Positions 8,256 through 17,546 of a stretch of DNA of 64,000 bases are shown piece after piece. The stretch covers positions 1 to 64,000 of the forward strand of contig JADJPG010000013.1 in assembly GCA_016713365.1 (NCBI GenBank), written 5' to 3'. The position numbers and the translations under genes were made by a program. This DNA comes from Verrucomicrobiota bacterium. Its GTDB lineage: Bacteria > Verrucomicrobiota > Verrucomicrobiia > Limisphaerales > JADJPG01. A model generated the notes under the pieces. It was not told the DNA's origin and ran no database searches. It saw only the letters and a program-made list of their open reading frames with translations. Positions within the stretch are counted from its first letter, which is position 1, and each line of letters starts with the position of its first letter.

Positions 8256-9404
8256 TCAATGGTCGTCAGCCTTCGGTTGGTCCAGCACCTTGGGCTTGGG
8301 CGGCTCGCGGTTGATTTGCAGACGCAGTTCGCGTCCTGCACCGCCGCCGCGTTGGGGCGCGACGACTTTTTCCTGCACGTTGGTGTAAATGATCCGCAGC
8401 ACTTCCGACTGACGCTGCTGGGTGAACAGATCACGATTTGCGCGCCATGCCGGGAGGTTGTTCGTGAAACGCTCGACTTCTGCAGCGACGAACTCGACGA
8501 GCCGCGTGCGCTCGGCTTCGCCCAGGTTCTTGCGCGACTCGGCTTCCGCACGAGCCTTGCTGATGGTCTGGTTCTCGTAACTGCGCGCATCGTTCAACTC
8601 CTTCGCGCGGCGCACCTCCGCCTCGGTCACACGACTGAAGGCTTCCTTCAGCTGGCGCGGCGGGATGACCTGCATGTTGTCGATCTGAATCTCCGTGATG
8701 CCGAGATTGTGTCGCGCCACGAGCTGCTCGAAGCGATTGCGTGCGGTCTCGCGGAAGCCGGCCTGATCGCGGGTCAGCGCGTCATCGACCTTGTAGCGGG
8801 CGGCGGCGAAGAGGAGCGCGTTGTTGAACGCGTTCTGCACGACGTTCGAGGCATTCGCGAAATCGAGCACGTAACGCAAACCCGGCTCGGCAATGCGGTA
8901 GCGCAGCGTGGCACGGAGATGAACGATGTTTTCATCACCTGTGAGAAGATAGCCATCCAAGGCGGGGCGTAGTGATTCACCGGGTTCCGGTTCGTTGCCG
9001 GCGGCTTCCATCGCCGCCGTGGTGGCGTACCAGCCGACGGTCGAGTTCAAGTTCATCACCTGGCCGACCGGAATGCGCACGACTTCATCAATCGGCGGAG
9101 GGAAGGCCCAGTGTGGTCCGGGACCAAGCAGCTTTCCATCGCCGCCGCCTGCAGGAACGCCAAAGCGCAGGACGATCGCCTTTTCCTGCGGACCGACGAC
9201 AAAGAAGCCCGAGAACAGGAACAGCAGCAACAGGCCAATCATGATGACCTTGACGATCGCGAAGCTGCTCTTCAGCGCGCCGGCGAGCGCCTGAGTTCCG
9301 GCGTCCTCGCCTTCGAGCGACGGCGTGGCCGGCTTCGCGTGATCGTGATCATGCGGATGGTCATGATCGTGGTCGTGATGCGGATGATCGTGCTTGTCAC
9401 TCAT
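8256..9404 (-). CDS. SPFH/Band 7 protein, HflK-like, with His-rich N-terminus
   Basis: A 382-residue membrane protein. Residues 1-25 are dominated by His and Asp (HPHHDHDHDHPHDHDH), then a membrane segment (about 50-72, VIMIGLLLLFLFSGFFVVGP), then an SPFH domain beginning QEKAIVLRFGVPAGGG and a coiled-coil region with many Glu/Arg. HflK normally pairs with HflC around FtsH; its partner is coded just upstream, with 7 bases between them. The His-rich head matches that of the adjoining metal ATPase, hinting at metal binding. The tail is Pro/Lys-rich. Confidence 0.88.
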   Translation of the reverse strand: MSDKHDHPHHDHDHDHPHDHDHAKPATPSLEGEDAGTQALAGALKSSFAIVKVIMIGLLLLFLFSGFFVVGPQEKAIVLRFGVPAGGGDGKLLGPGPHWAFPPPIDEVVRIPVGQVMNLNSTVGWYATTAAMEAAGNEPEPGESLRPALDGYLLTGDENIVHLRATLRYRIAEPGLRYVLDFANASNVVQNAFNNALLFAAARYKVDDALTRDQAGFRETARNRFEQLVARHNLGITEIQIDNMQVIPPRQLKEAFSRVTEAEVRRAKELNDARSYENQTISKARAEAESRKNLGEAERTRLVEFVAAEVERFTNNLPAWRANRDLFTQQRQSEVLRIIYTNVQEKVVAPQRGGGAGRELRLQINREPPKPKVLDQPKADDH

Positions 9405-9411
9405 GGCAGCA

Positions 9412-10308
9412 TCATTTCTTCCCGGTGTTCTGCGACTTGAGCAAATCGAGCGGCGCGGAGCTGTCGTCGAGGATCAGCGTCGTGCGATTCTGCAGGAATT
9501 GTTCGAGCGCCTTGAGCTTGAGCAGGAAGATGGCGAGGTCGGGCTCCTGTTTGAACGTCTCAAACGAACGCGCGGCAATCTTCTCGCCTTCGCCCAACGT
9601 TTTGGTCGCCTGTGCGTCGGCTTCGGCGAGGAGTTTCGCGCTCTCGTAATCCGCGCGCGACTTCAACTCGCTGGCCTGACGTTCGCCGTCACCCTTGATC
9701 TGGCTGACGAGCACGTCGCGCTCGGACTCCATGCGTTCGAAGACGAGCTTCGTCACGCTCTCAGGCAGACCGAGGCGTTTGATGCCGAGGAAGGCGATGT
9801 TCAAACCGTTGGTCAACGCGCGGCAATCGGTCTGGATGCGCGTCTGCATCTCCTGCTCGATTTCGCCAAACTTGAGTTCGTTTTCATCGGTGGAAATAAA
9901 GTTCTTAAACGTGCGCTTGCCCACCACCCCACTGTAGGCGTTGCGAATCAAACCTTCGAGGCTCGCCTCGGCCTTGCGATTGTCGCCGTTGAAGCGGGTG
10001 AGGAACGCCGTCGCATCGCTGATGTTCCAGCCGACGTAGATCGAGATGAGCAGGCTGTTGCCATCCGAGGTGAATACCTGCTCGAACTTGCTCTCGAAGT
10101 TATGCACGCGCTTGTCGAACTTGTGCACGGACTGCACGGGCCATGGCCAGCGGAAGTGCGGTCCGGGTCCGGCGGCGGGGCCGGAGACGCGGCCGAACGT
10201 GGTGACGACGGCGGTTTCCGTGGTGCGCACCTGGAAGACGAACAGGAGCAGGACAAAGATGAGCAGCAGCAGCGCGCCGACGGCGAGGTTGATGGGCGAA
10301 TGTTTCAT
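9412..10308 (-). CDS. SPFH/Band 7 protein, HflC-like protease modulator
   Basis: A 298-residue protein with one N-terminal membrane helix (about 8-27, LAVGALLLLIFVLLLFVF) followed by an SPFH domain (QVRTTETAVVTTFGRVSG...) and a helical tail with ESERDVLVSQIKGDGERQA, the pattern of HflC. Such proteins oligomerise with HflK into a membrane cage that restrains FtsH-type proteases. It sits between a larger SPFH protein and the HflK-like protein, all on the minus strand. No ftsH gene is in the window, so the partner protease is unknown. Confidence 0.88.
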   Translation of the reverse strand: MKHSPINLAVGALLLLIFVLLLFVFQVRTTETAVVTTFGRVSGPAAGPGPHFRWPWPVQSVHKFDKRVHNFESKFEQVFTSDGNSLLISIYVGWNISDATAFLTRFNGDNRKAEASLEGLIRNAYSGVVGKRTFKNFISTDENELKFGEIEQEMQTRIQTDCRALTNGLNIAFLGIKRLGLPESVTKLVFERMESERDVLVSQIKGDGERQASELKSRADYESAKLLAEADAQATKTLGEGEKIAARSFETFKQEPDLAIFLLKLKALEQFLQNRTTLILDDSSAPLDLLKSQNTGKK

Positions 10309-10401
10309 GCGTTGAGGAAAAGGGGGCGACCAAAACGAGAGCGGGGCATTTGTGAAAATTGGTGTAATTCGTGTCTCATTCCGGTTTTCGTTTGTTCTAA
10401 A

Positions 10402-12288
10402 TCACTTCGTCTTCGGTGGCGGCACCGTGATGTTCAGCAGGTCGTCGCGGATCTTGTCTTCCATGTTCAACATGATGACTTCGTTCGCATTGCTGACTGC
10501 GACGACGAACTTGCGCGCGTCGGAACTGTTCTTCGCGAGCGTCTGGAGATACGAACGTTGCGCGTACACTTCCGGCGACGCCTTGAAGGCCGCCATCTGG
10601 TTCGTGAAGAGCGATTCGGTGGCGAGCGCCGCGGCGATCTTGTTCGTGCTGGCGGCGGACGCGGTGAGCTTGCGGCGCGTGGACTCGGCGATGGCCAGCG
10701 CGTTCGTGCGAATCGCGTAGGCGCGGGCCTTGAGGATGTTCGCTTCGCGCGTCTGCTTCGCGCCAACGGACTTTTCATACGCGCCACCGACCGCTACCGG
10801 CGGATGCACATCCTGCAAGCCAACGAAGAGCACCTGCACACCGAGCTTGAGTTCATCAGCCTGCGCCTGGATGCGCTGGCGCAGTTGATCGCCCGCGGTG
10901 AAGCGCGCCGTGGACATAATCTCGTTCACATCGATGCCCACGAAGTAGCGGACCACTTCGCGCGTCGCCAGTTGCTTCAGCAACTCGCCCGCGTTGTTGT
11001 AATTGTAAGCCCACGCGCGCACGTCCTGAATCTGATATTGCACCGGGATGGACACGCTTAACAGGTTGACCGGCGGCGCCTTCTTGCCGGTGACGCTGTT
11101 GGTAGAACCGCCGTTCGGCTCGCGGCTGGCGACGAGGAGATTGAACTCCTGCTTGTAGTGCGAAACGGTCCAGAGAATCGCGGCTTCGTCGCGTTCCTTT
11201 TCCAAGTCGCGCTCAATCCCGATGTCGAAACTCTGAATCTCCTGCGTGCGGAAACGCAGCGCGGCATCGATAGGCCACGGCATCTTCGCGTGGAAACCGG
11301 GGCCGAGCACTTCGCGTCCGGCGACAGGCTGGCCGAAGCGTTCGAGCAACGCCTCTTCGCCCGGCTGCACGTAAACGAGCGACGTCGAGGCGGCGAGAAT
11401 GAGCAGGTAACAGAACACCAGCCACGCCATCGAGCGCTTCATGAACTGGTAAAACCACGTGTCCGAAACCTTGAAGCCGAACTGGTAATCCAACGTGTGC
11501 GCGACGGTCGTGAAGATGCCTTCGGGATGACTGACGAGTCCGACGACGCGGCTGTCATAGAGCAGACGTCCGACCTTGCCCTTGATGCGCGGGCGATAGA
11601 TTTCGAGCAGCAGCGTCAGGAGGTTTTCGATCGCGAGCAGGCCCAGCAGGATGACGAGCACACGCGCGCCGATGAGGTCCGCCTTGTCAAAACCGGACTG
11701 CACAGCGGCAATCGCCGCGACGACGAGCGCGAGCAGATAAGCGCCGAGCAAGACCTGGCTCGCGCCGGGTTGCAGGAGACGATGCTTTTCCAGTCGCGCG
11801 AGGCCGGTGGAGAATTGCCCGAGCAAAAAGAGCACGAGCGCCAACATGCCGAAGATCGCCATGCCCACGAGCGGTTGGTTGAGCGTCGGTGCAGCGGGAA
11901 GTTTCCCGATCCAGCGCCAGAACCACCACGCGCCGAAGCCTTGAACCAGCAGCAGCAAGACGGTGAAGCCGGGCACGAAGAATTTCTCGAACTGCTCGCG
12001 CGAACGCCGCGCCGGGAATCCCTCGGCGTCCTGCGTGTTGAAGAGCGTGGAGCTGGACGCGCCGCCCTTGGCCAGTTCATCGAACTCGAGCTTCTCGATG
12101 CGCTCGCGTTCTTCCAGGCGCATCTGGAACCAGCTGATCAGCGCGACGAGTACGCCGAGACCGAGGAAGCCGGCGGCGATCTGGCCGGAGACGGACTTGG
12201 TGTAGAGCGCGACCGTGAACGCCGCGATGCCCGTGGCGAACAGGAGCAGCAGATTGGTCAGTCCGTTCTTCTGATGATTGCGTTCCAT
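10402..12288 (-). CDS. large SPFH protein with polytopic N-terminal half
   Basis: A 628-residue protein using the ATG at 12286-12288 (MERNHQKNGL); a TTG two codons earlier is less likely. The first 300 residues contain about six to eight membrane segments (LLLLFATGIAAFTVALYTK, AAGFLGLGVLVALISWF, LGAYLLALVVAAIAAV and others), after which an SPFH domain starts (VYVQPGEEALLERFGQPVAG) and runs into a Lys/Ala-rich coiled coil. HflK-type proteins usually have a single anchor, so this is an unusual architecture. Its start lies two bases after the stop of the ABC-2 permease gene. Confidence 0.82.
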   Translation of the reverse strand: MERNHQKNGLTNLLLLFATGIAAFTVALYTKSVSGQIAAGFLGLGVLVALISWFQMRLEERERIEKLEFDELAKGGASSSTLFNTQDAEGFPARRSREQFEKFFVPGFTVLLLLVQGFGAWWFWRWIGKLPAAPTLNQPLVGMAIFGMLALVLFLLGQFSTGLARLEKHRLLQPGASQVLLGAYLLALVVAAIAAVQSGFDKADLIGARVLVILLGLLAIENLLTLLLEIYRPRIKGKVGRLLYDSRVVGLVSHPEGIFTTVAHTLDYQFGFKVSDTWFYQFMKRSMAWLVFCYLLILAASTSLVYVQPGEEALLERFGQPVAGREVLGPGFHAKMPWPIDAALRFRTQEIQSFDIGIERDLEKERDEAAILWTVSHYKQEFNLLVASREPNGGSTNSVTGKKAPPVNLLSVSIPVQYQIQDVRAWAYNYNNAGELLKQLATREVVRYFVGIDVNEIMSTARFTAGDQLRQRIQAQADELKLGVQVLFVGLQDVHPPVAVGGAYEKSVGAKQTREANILKARAYAIRTNALAIAESTRRKLTASAASTNKIAAALATESLFTNQMAAFKASPEVYAQRSYLQTLAKNSSDARKFVVAVSNANEVIMLNMEDKIRDDLLNITVPPPKTK

Positions 12289-12290
12289 GT

Positions 12291-13274
12291 TCAACTGAGT
12301 TCCCGATCTTCAAACAGGCAAAGCGCCACCGCGAGCGACGCGCCGACATAAACCACCGCGTAGGTAAAAGCCGTGAGCAGATACGACGGCGGAATGCTGC
12401 GCTCCGCTTCGAGCGCGTCGGCCATCCAGAGTTGCTGCCAGTTCGGCAGAATCGCGTAAAGCGCCACCGCATACCACGGCCCGCCCGCGTCCGTGCCGCC
12501 GAGCTTCAGGTAGATGAAATCCGACATCAACCCGACGAGAAAGAACGCCGAGCAAATCGCCAGCGTCGCCATCAATTCCAACCGCGTGGAGCACAACAGC
12601 GCCAGCCCGGCGAGAATCCAGAGCGCGAACAGAATCAACGTCACCGCCGGAATCAAACGCCAGTCCACTTTCTCAAAAGCGCCAATGGTCACACTGCGAG
12701 ACGTTGGATCGGCCTTCGACATTCCCGCGGCGACGACAAAAGCCAGCGTCGTGAACACGATCAGCGCCAGCGTCGCGTCCGAGACGAACGGCCGGCGCAG
12801 GAAGAAATTGCTGAAGCCACCCGCCGCAAACGCCAGCACCAGGCTGCCAAACCAGATGCCGAGGCTCGCGAGGTCCGCGTCGCCATAGGCGTCGTAAGCC
12901 ATGCGACTGGCCAGCAGGCAGGCGAGCATGTTCACGTAGGTTAAGACAGTGAGAGCAGCGGCGAGTCCCGCGTATTTCGCGAGGAGAAACTGGGCGCGGC
13001 TCACGGGCTTGGACAACACCGCCAGCGCAGTTCCAGTGCGGATTTCGCGAGCGAGGGAATTCGAGGCGCTCAGGACCGCGCCGAGCAAACCGGCCAGCAA
13101 CGTCACGGCGAGCACGCTGTTCTTGGCGAGCTTCGGGTCATCGCCAAAGCCGAAGTACGGGACGCTGGCGAGGAAAACACAAAAGGCGGCGGAACTGGTC
13201 GTGAGCAGCAAAAAGATGGGCTGCCGGATCAGTTCCATAAAGGCGTTGACCGCAATGGTAACGAATTGCCGCAT
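12291..13274 (-). CDS. ABC-2 type permease-like integral membrane protein
   Basis: A 327-residue protein with about seven membrane segments, including LLTTSSAAFCVFLASVPYF, SVLAVTLLAGLLGAVL and ALIVFTTLAFVVAAGM. The segment SLAREIRTGTALAVLSKPV is typical of the coupling region in ABC-2/NosY-type permeases. No ATPase gene lies beside it, so it either uses an ATPase coded elsewhere or acts in another way. It is the first gene of the SPFH/metal ATPase run and lies two bases before the next start. Confidence 0.8.
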   Translation of the reverse strand: MRQFVTIAVNAFMELIRQPIFLLLTTSSAAFCVFLASVPYFGFGDDPKLAKNSVLAVTLLAGLLGAVLSASNSLAREIRTGTALAVLSKPVSRAQFLLAKYAGLAAALTVLTYVNMLACLLASRMAYDAYGDADLASLGIWFGSLVLAFAAGGFSNFFLRRPFVSDATLALIVFTTLAFVVAAGMSKADPTSRSVTIGAFEKVDWRLIPAVTLILFALWILAGLALLCSTRLELMATLAICSAFFLVGLMSDFIYLKLGGTDAGGPWYAVALYAILPNWQQLWMADALEAERSIPPSYLLTAFTYAVVYVGASLAVALCLFEDRELS

Positions 13275-13511
13275 GTCTAAGTCGTAGTCCGCGAGACTTT
13301 ACGAGTAGGACGCCGCGTTGCAACTGGTTATTCCTGACGACAGGGTGGTTGGGTGGAAGGGATGCAGGGCTAGAGTCGATTTGCACCGTCGTATGAGGCG
13401 CAAACTATTTCGACGAGCTGGCCACAATGACTGACCCGCCACATGAGACACACTGACTGCAACCGCGACGCCCACGTCGGATTAGAGGCAGCGCATGGTT
13501 AAGCCGTATGG

Positions 13512-13874
13512 TCATCTGTCCAAAATCCCTTTTAACAAAGTGATGGCCATCAAGTCAGCACAATCAGTCTCGCTCAGCGTCGAAGGCTCAGCCTCCGACA
13601 ACGCTCCTCTCCGGAGAAAGCCGCAATTCCGGTCAAGGTAGTCCTGAACCGCTGCTACCACATCCTGTTCCTCTCGACTGCCTCGCTGCAGAAGGCGAGC
13701 ACCGGGTAAACTCGGGTAACCCGCTCCGATAAAAACAAGACGCTCGGCTTTCGTTTTTGGGATGCGCGAATCCAATCCCAAGTCGAGAATCGTGCCGTCA
13801 CGCAACGCCACGCGGCAGGATATAGTGCCGCCGTCTCCTGCGACCGCGCCGCCAATAAATCGCTCAATCTTCAT
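13512..13874 (-). CDS. hypothetical small protein
   Basis: A 120-residue frame (MKIERFIGGAVAGDGGTISC...) with alternating hydrophobic strands and a helical middle (SREEQDVVAAVQDYL). The composition is protein-like but I recognise no family. The C-terminal part (residues 85-110) lies over a short imperfect inverted repeat (GTCGAAGGCT / AGCCTCCGAC), so the end may be altered by a repeat. It stands alone between the SPFH run and the TPR gene. Confidence 0.45.
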   Translation of the reverse strand: MKIERFIGGAVAGDGGTISCRVALRDGTILDLGLDSRIPKTKAERLVFIGAGYPSLPGARLLQRGSREEQDVVAAVQDYLDRNCGFLRRGALSEAEPSTLSETDCADLMAITLLKGILDR

Positions 13875-14314
13875 GCAAGACGCGAATGTGGCCTAACCGA
13901 GCGTTGACCTGAGTTTTGTCGGTACTAGTAGATCTTGTCGCGTGCCGCTCCTGATTCTCAGGCTCTCCACTTTCATCGTCAGCATTGAACCATTTTCGGG
14001 TGCCGTTGGCAATCGCCCCAGGCGCGCGGCCGCAGGAACACACGGTGTTCGAGGAGGCTCCAGTTCGCGCGACATCCTCTACCACCGGTCATCGCACCCT
14101 TAGGCGTCGTTCACGAGACTTACACGACAGCGATCAAACTCCCCGAAATCCTCGTCATGTTCTCCGTTCACCTGCACTAGATCGCACCGGAGGATGTTGA
14201 AGGCAATGCGCTGGCGTGCGCAGTAGAGTTACAACCCCCTCGCCGCCAACGCCAGCTTTTCGCCTTGCATGAACGCGGCGGTTTTCTAAGGTCTGCCCCA
14301 AGCTGTCTCCAACC
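13875..14314. other. 440-bp stretch without a convincing gene
   Basis: Between the small hypothetical gene and the TPR gene I see only short frames with skewed composition. Nothing resembling an RNA gene or repeat stands out. The final 60 bases presumably hold the promoter and leader of the gene at 14315, but no clear -35/-10 pair or Shine-Dalgarno is visible. Confidence 0.4.
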
Positions 14315-15373
14315 ATGACAACCCAGACATTGTTTCTCACCAGCCTCAGGGGAATCCTTGTCGCCGTCGTTGTCGCAGCGTCGGCCGCAGTTTCCACCGT
14401 CGCACAGGACGACCCCGCGGCCGCGGCCAAGCACGCCCTCGAATCTGTCACCCCGGTGATGCAGATCTCCACCAACGCCGAGGTGGAGTTGCGCAAGACG
14501 CAGGAAGCCATCGAGAAACTCCGAAGCGAACTCGACGCCCGCTCGGCCCAGAACTCCGAAGCCATCACCACCAGCCTGCGCCTGATCGAAACCTCGATGA
14601 CGCGGATGCACGACCGGCACATGGAAGCCGTGCAGAGTTCGAATCGCGCCATTCTCACCGTCGCCGGCATCTTCGCCGCGGTCGGCATCATCGGCATCAT
14701 TTTCATCCTCGTCGTTCTCGCGCGAGCGATGGGCCGCTTCTCGGAGATTGCCGTCTCGAACGCCTCACGTCCGCTCCTCGGCAACGGCCAAAGCGCGGGC
14801 GGCCTGCTCGGTTCCGGTGATGCATTGAGCGCTCGCCAGGGTTCCGCCGAGGAAGCCAGCGCGCGTTTTCAAAGTGCGATTGATCAATTGCAGAAGAGAA
14901 TTCTCGAACTGGAACACAGCGCGCAGAGCGGTGCCACCAATGGCAGTCAGGGCGCCACGATCGTGGTGAAATCCGCCGGCAGTTCCAATATCCAGCCGCT
15001 GATGCCGGAGGATTCACCGGAGTCGACCATTGAGCCGGAATCACCAGCCGCCCGCGCCACGGTGCTTCTCGGCAAAGGCCAGGCCCTGTTGAATCTCGAT
15101 GCCGCCGAGCCTGCCATGGAGTGCTTCGACGAAGTGCTCCACATCGAACCGAACAACGCCGAAGCCCTCGTGAAACGCGGCATGGCCTTCGAGAAGATGC
15201 AGGATTGGGAACGCGCCTTGGAAAACTACGACCGCGCCATCGCCGCGGACAACTCCATGACCGTGGCCTACCTCTACCGCGGCGGAGTCTGCAACCGCCT
15301 CCAGCGTTATCGCGAAGCGCTCGAAAGCTACGAGCAGGCGCTGCGCACGGAGAAGAACACCCGCGCCTCCTGA
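14315..15373 (+). CDS. membrane-anchored TPR protein
   Basis: A 352-residue protein. It has a signal peptide or first membrane segment (about 8-28, ending ...STVAQ), a helical stretch (residues 45-100), a second membrane segment at about 108-130 (AILTVAGIFAAVGIIGIIFI), a linker, and about three TPR repeats at the C-terminus (ATVLLGKGQALLNLDA..., AEALVKRGMAFEKMQ..., VAYLYRGGVCNRLQR...). TPRs mediate protein contacts; the partner is unknown. It faces the next gene tail to tail with only four bases between the stops. Confidence 0.85.
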   Translation: MTTQTLFLTSLRGILVAVVVAASAAVSTVAQDDPAAAAKHALESVTPVMQISTNAEVELRKTQEAIEKLRSELDARSAQNSEAITTSLRLIETSMTRMHDRHMEAVQSSNRAILTVAGIFAAVGIIGIIFILVVLARAMGRFSEIAVSNASRPLLGNGQSAGGLLGSGDALSARQGSAEEASARFQSAIDQLQKRILELEHSAQSGATNGSQGATIVVKSAGSSNIQPLMPEDSPESTIEPESPAARATVLLGKGQALLNLDAAEPAMECFDEVLHIEPNNAEALVKRGMAFEKMQDWERALENYDRAIAADNSMTVAYLYRGGVCNRLQRYREALESYEQALRTEKNTRAS

Positions 15374-15377
15374 TCCC

Positions 15378-16790
15378 CTACTCGGCTGACGACTGATTCG
15401 ACGGGTTCGCCCGAGCCAACAGCAGCTTTCGGATGAGCGTCTCCTTCGCCTGAATCTCCCGTTCAAGTTCCGTGATCCGCTGATCGCGACTTTGAATCTG
15501 TTCCTCGAAATGACCCTGGATCTTCTGCAGCCGCTCTTCCAGTTCCAGCACTTGCTCAGCGCCGGTGTGGTGCGAGGCGAGCAGTTTTCCGCGTTGCGCG
15601 GAAAGCCACCCGACAAAACGATCCCTCACGAGCGATTGCAAATGGTGCAGCAGCCCCGTCCGCACCTGAGCGGTGGTTTCCTCGACGCGCTGCTCCGCTT
15701 CCAGCGCCCGCGTCTGCCTTCTCTGGGCTTCCTCGCGCAACGCTTCGCCTCCGGGTGTTGAAACTTCGTCAACTTCCAGCACGAGTTGACCCTCGCCTCC
15801 CGAGCGAAAGATCGCCGGACTAGGAGTGCTCCGCCGCACGAACCACCAGATCCCAACGGTCAATACGCAGACGCCCACGATCACTCCCACCCACACCCAG
15901 AACACCACGGCCGCAGGAGTCCGCGATGCCACATTCTTCCCCGCCACGCCGCTCGCCGCGAAGGAACCCGGCTTTCCGCCGGGATTGATCTCATAAACGC
16001 AGACGGGCTGTTTCAAAACGTTCTGCGGAATCACCGCGGGCGCCGATCGCAAACTCGCTCCCCGCGCCAGCAACGTCGTGAACGGAAGCGCCGCGCCCGA
16101 CTCCATCGTCACCGGCGCCAGCCACGCGCCGAAGCCCGCCTGCTGCAGAATGCGCCCGGCATTCTCCAACCGGCCCGATTGCGGCTCGACCACCAAATCG
16201 CCCACGATGCAGAACGAGGTAACATGATTGCTAAGCGTTGAACTCAACCACTGCACGTGATGCGCGAGATACTGCGCCGCAAGTTCACGCTTCCGCGATG
16301 GCAACGGATCCGCAGACGCATTCAATGAGGCCAGTCCGTCGCCCGGAAAATTCGCCATGTAGAAGCAGAACGCGTTCGTGCCTGAGCGAAAGCCTGCAAA
16401 GGCGAATCCTCCGGGGAGTTCCACCTGGCCTGTTGCCCGCCATTCGGCTGAACGCGCACCGAACGGCTGGCGCTTGGAGAGGATCAGCGTGGGACTGGTG
16501 TTCGTGAACGCAGCAAACACCGCGAGCTGATAGGAAGCTGGTTTGAGTAGTGTCGCGAGCTTCGCCGCCTGGGCTCGTTGCGAAACTCCCTCCACCACGA
16601 TCAGGTCGGCATCAACGGGTCGCAGCACTTCGGCAATCTCAGCAAGCCGCGCGGACGGATCCGCGGCGCCCGCAGCATCCAGCCCGTCCAACTGCGCCGT
16701 GACGATGCGCAACGATTGCGCGTGAAGTTCCATCAGGGACATCCACGCGATCACGACGCACCAAACGATCCATTGCCGAGTCATGTTCAA
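15378..16790 (-). CDS. endonuclease/exonuclease/phosphatase-like protein with membrane helix and coiled coil
   Basis: A 470-residue protein. After a signal peptide (ends near LMELHAQS), residues 26-285 resemble the endonuclease/exonuclease/phosphatase fold: RIVTAQLDGL, DADLIVVEGVSQR (probable metal Glu), FCFYMANFPGD and SFCIVGDLVVEP. The catalytic His pair is not clear, so activity is doubtful. A membrane helix (about 305-327, FWVWVGVIVGVCVLTVGIWW) leads to a cytoplasmic coiled coil rich in Glu/Gln (LEAEQRVEETTAQV..., QSRDQRITELEREIQ). The arrangement suggests an extracytoplasmic domain tethered to a cytoplasmic coil. It converges with the TPR gene. Confidence 0.75.
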   Translation of the reverse strand: MNMTRQWIVWCVVIAWMSLMELHAQSLRIVTAQLDGLDAAGAADPSARLAEIAEVLRPVDADLIVVEGVSQRAQAAKLATLLKPASYQLAVFAAFTNTSPTLILSKRQPFGARSAEWRATGQVELPGGFAFAGFRSGTNAFCFYMANFPGDGLASLNASADPLPSRKRELAAQYLAHHVQWLSSTLSNHVTSFCIVGDLVVEPQSGRLENAGRILQQAGFGAWLAPVTMESGAALPFTTLLARGASLRSAPAVIPQNVLKQPVCVYEINPGGKPGSFAASGVAGKNVASRTPAAVVFWVWVGVIVGVCVLTVGIWWFVRRSTPSPAIFRSGGEGQLVLEVDEVSTPGGEALREEAQRRQTRALEAEQRVEETTAQVRTGLLHHLQSLVRDRFVGWLSAQRGKLLASHHTGAEQVLELEERLQKIQGHFEEQIQSRDQRITELEREIQAKETLIRKLLLARANPSNQSSAE

Positions 16791-16965
16791 CAGGCCGGGA
16801 ATACCGAAGGCAGTTCACCTCGGCCACGACTTGTCGGCGAACGTAGGAGACGGAAAGTGGCGGTGTAAAGCGTGATTCACGGCAGGGATGCGCGGGCAGG
16901 AGGCTCGCGAAACTCCGAAGACGGAGTTGCGAGTTCCACCAGCCGACGACTACGCTCGCTTCGCT

Positions 16966-17508
16966 ATGCAAAGCAAGGCCACCTCCGTCCGGCAATACCT
17001 GAAGGAACTTCCCGCCGACCGCCGCGCGGCCATCGAAGCCGTCCGAAAAATCATTCTCGCCAACATCGATCCGCTCATCGAAGAGGGCATGCAGTACGGC
17101 ATGATCGGCTATTACATTCCGCACACGGTCTATCCGCCCGGATACCATTGCGACCCGAAACAGCCGCTGCCGTTCATCTGCCTGGCCTCGCAGAAAAATT
17201 ACATGTCGCTCTACCTCGGCTGCATTTACGGGCGGCCCGAGGTGGAGAAAAAATTTCACTCCGACTGGGCGAAGACCGGGAAGAAACTCGACATGGGAAA
17301 GGCCTGCCTGCGCTTCCGAAAGGTCGAGGACCTCGCGCTCGACATCATCGCCAAATCCATCCGCGATGTGTCCGTCCCCCGCTTCATCGAATTCTACGAA
17401 TCAGTGATCAAGACCATGCGCAGTCGCAAACGAAAATCGTCTGCCAAGACCGGTTCCAAATACAAAGCCCCGGGGAAGCCGGCGACGAAGAAGCCCAATC
17501 CTCGCTAG
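16966..17508 (+). CDS. DUF1801 (YdhG-like) domain protein
   Basis: A 180-residue protein, taking the ATG at 16966 (MQSKATSVRQYLKELPADRR); a start at 16888 would add 26 residues translated from a hairpin-containing leader. The sequence AAIEAVRKIILANIDPLIEEGMQYGMIGYYIP is diagnostic of DUF1801 (quoted here in part: GMQYGMIGYYIP), with YMSLYLGCIYG in the middle. The tail is Lys/Ser-rich and basic. Function is unknown, though the family often sits with DGPF/YCII genes, as here. It converges on the sigma factor gene. Confidence 0.82.
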   Translation: MQSKATSVRQYLKELPADRRAAIEAVRKIILANIDPLIEEGMQYGMIGYYIPHTVYPPGYHCDPKQPLPFICLASQKNYMSLYLGCIYGRPEVEKKFHSDWAKTGKKLDMGKACLRFRKVEDLALDIIAKSIRDVSVPRFIEFYESVIKTMRSRKRKSSAKTGSKYKAPGKPATKKPNPR

Positions 17509-17546
17509 ACCCGCCGGCGCCTGCGCGAATCGATCCCGCTCAACGC

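Noticed and set aside
9394..11061. 555-residue plus-strand open frame
   Set aside because: It is antisense to two SPFH genes with clear domains; its composition is the usual Arg-rich shadow.
13864..14085. 73-residue minus-strand frame overlapping the small hypothetical gene
   Set aside because: Skewed composition, no family, overlaps a better candidate; probably non-coding.
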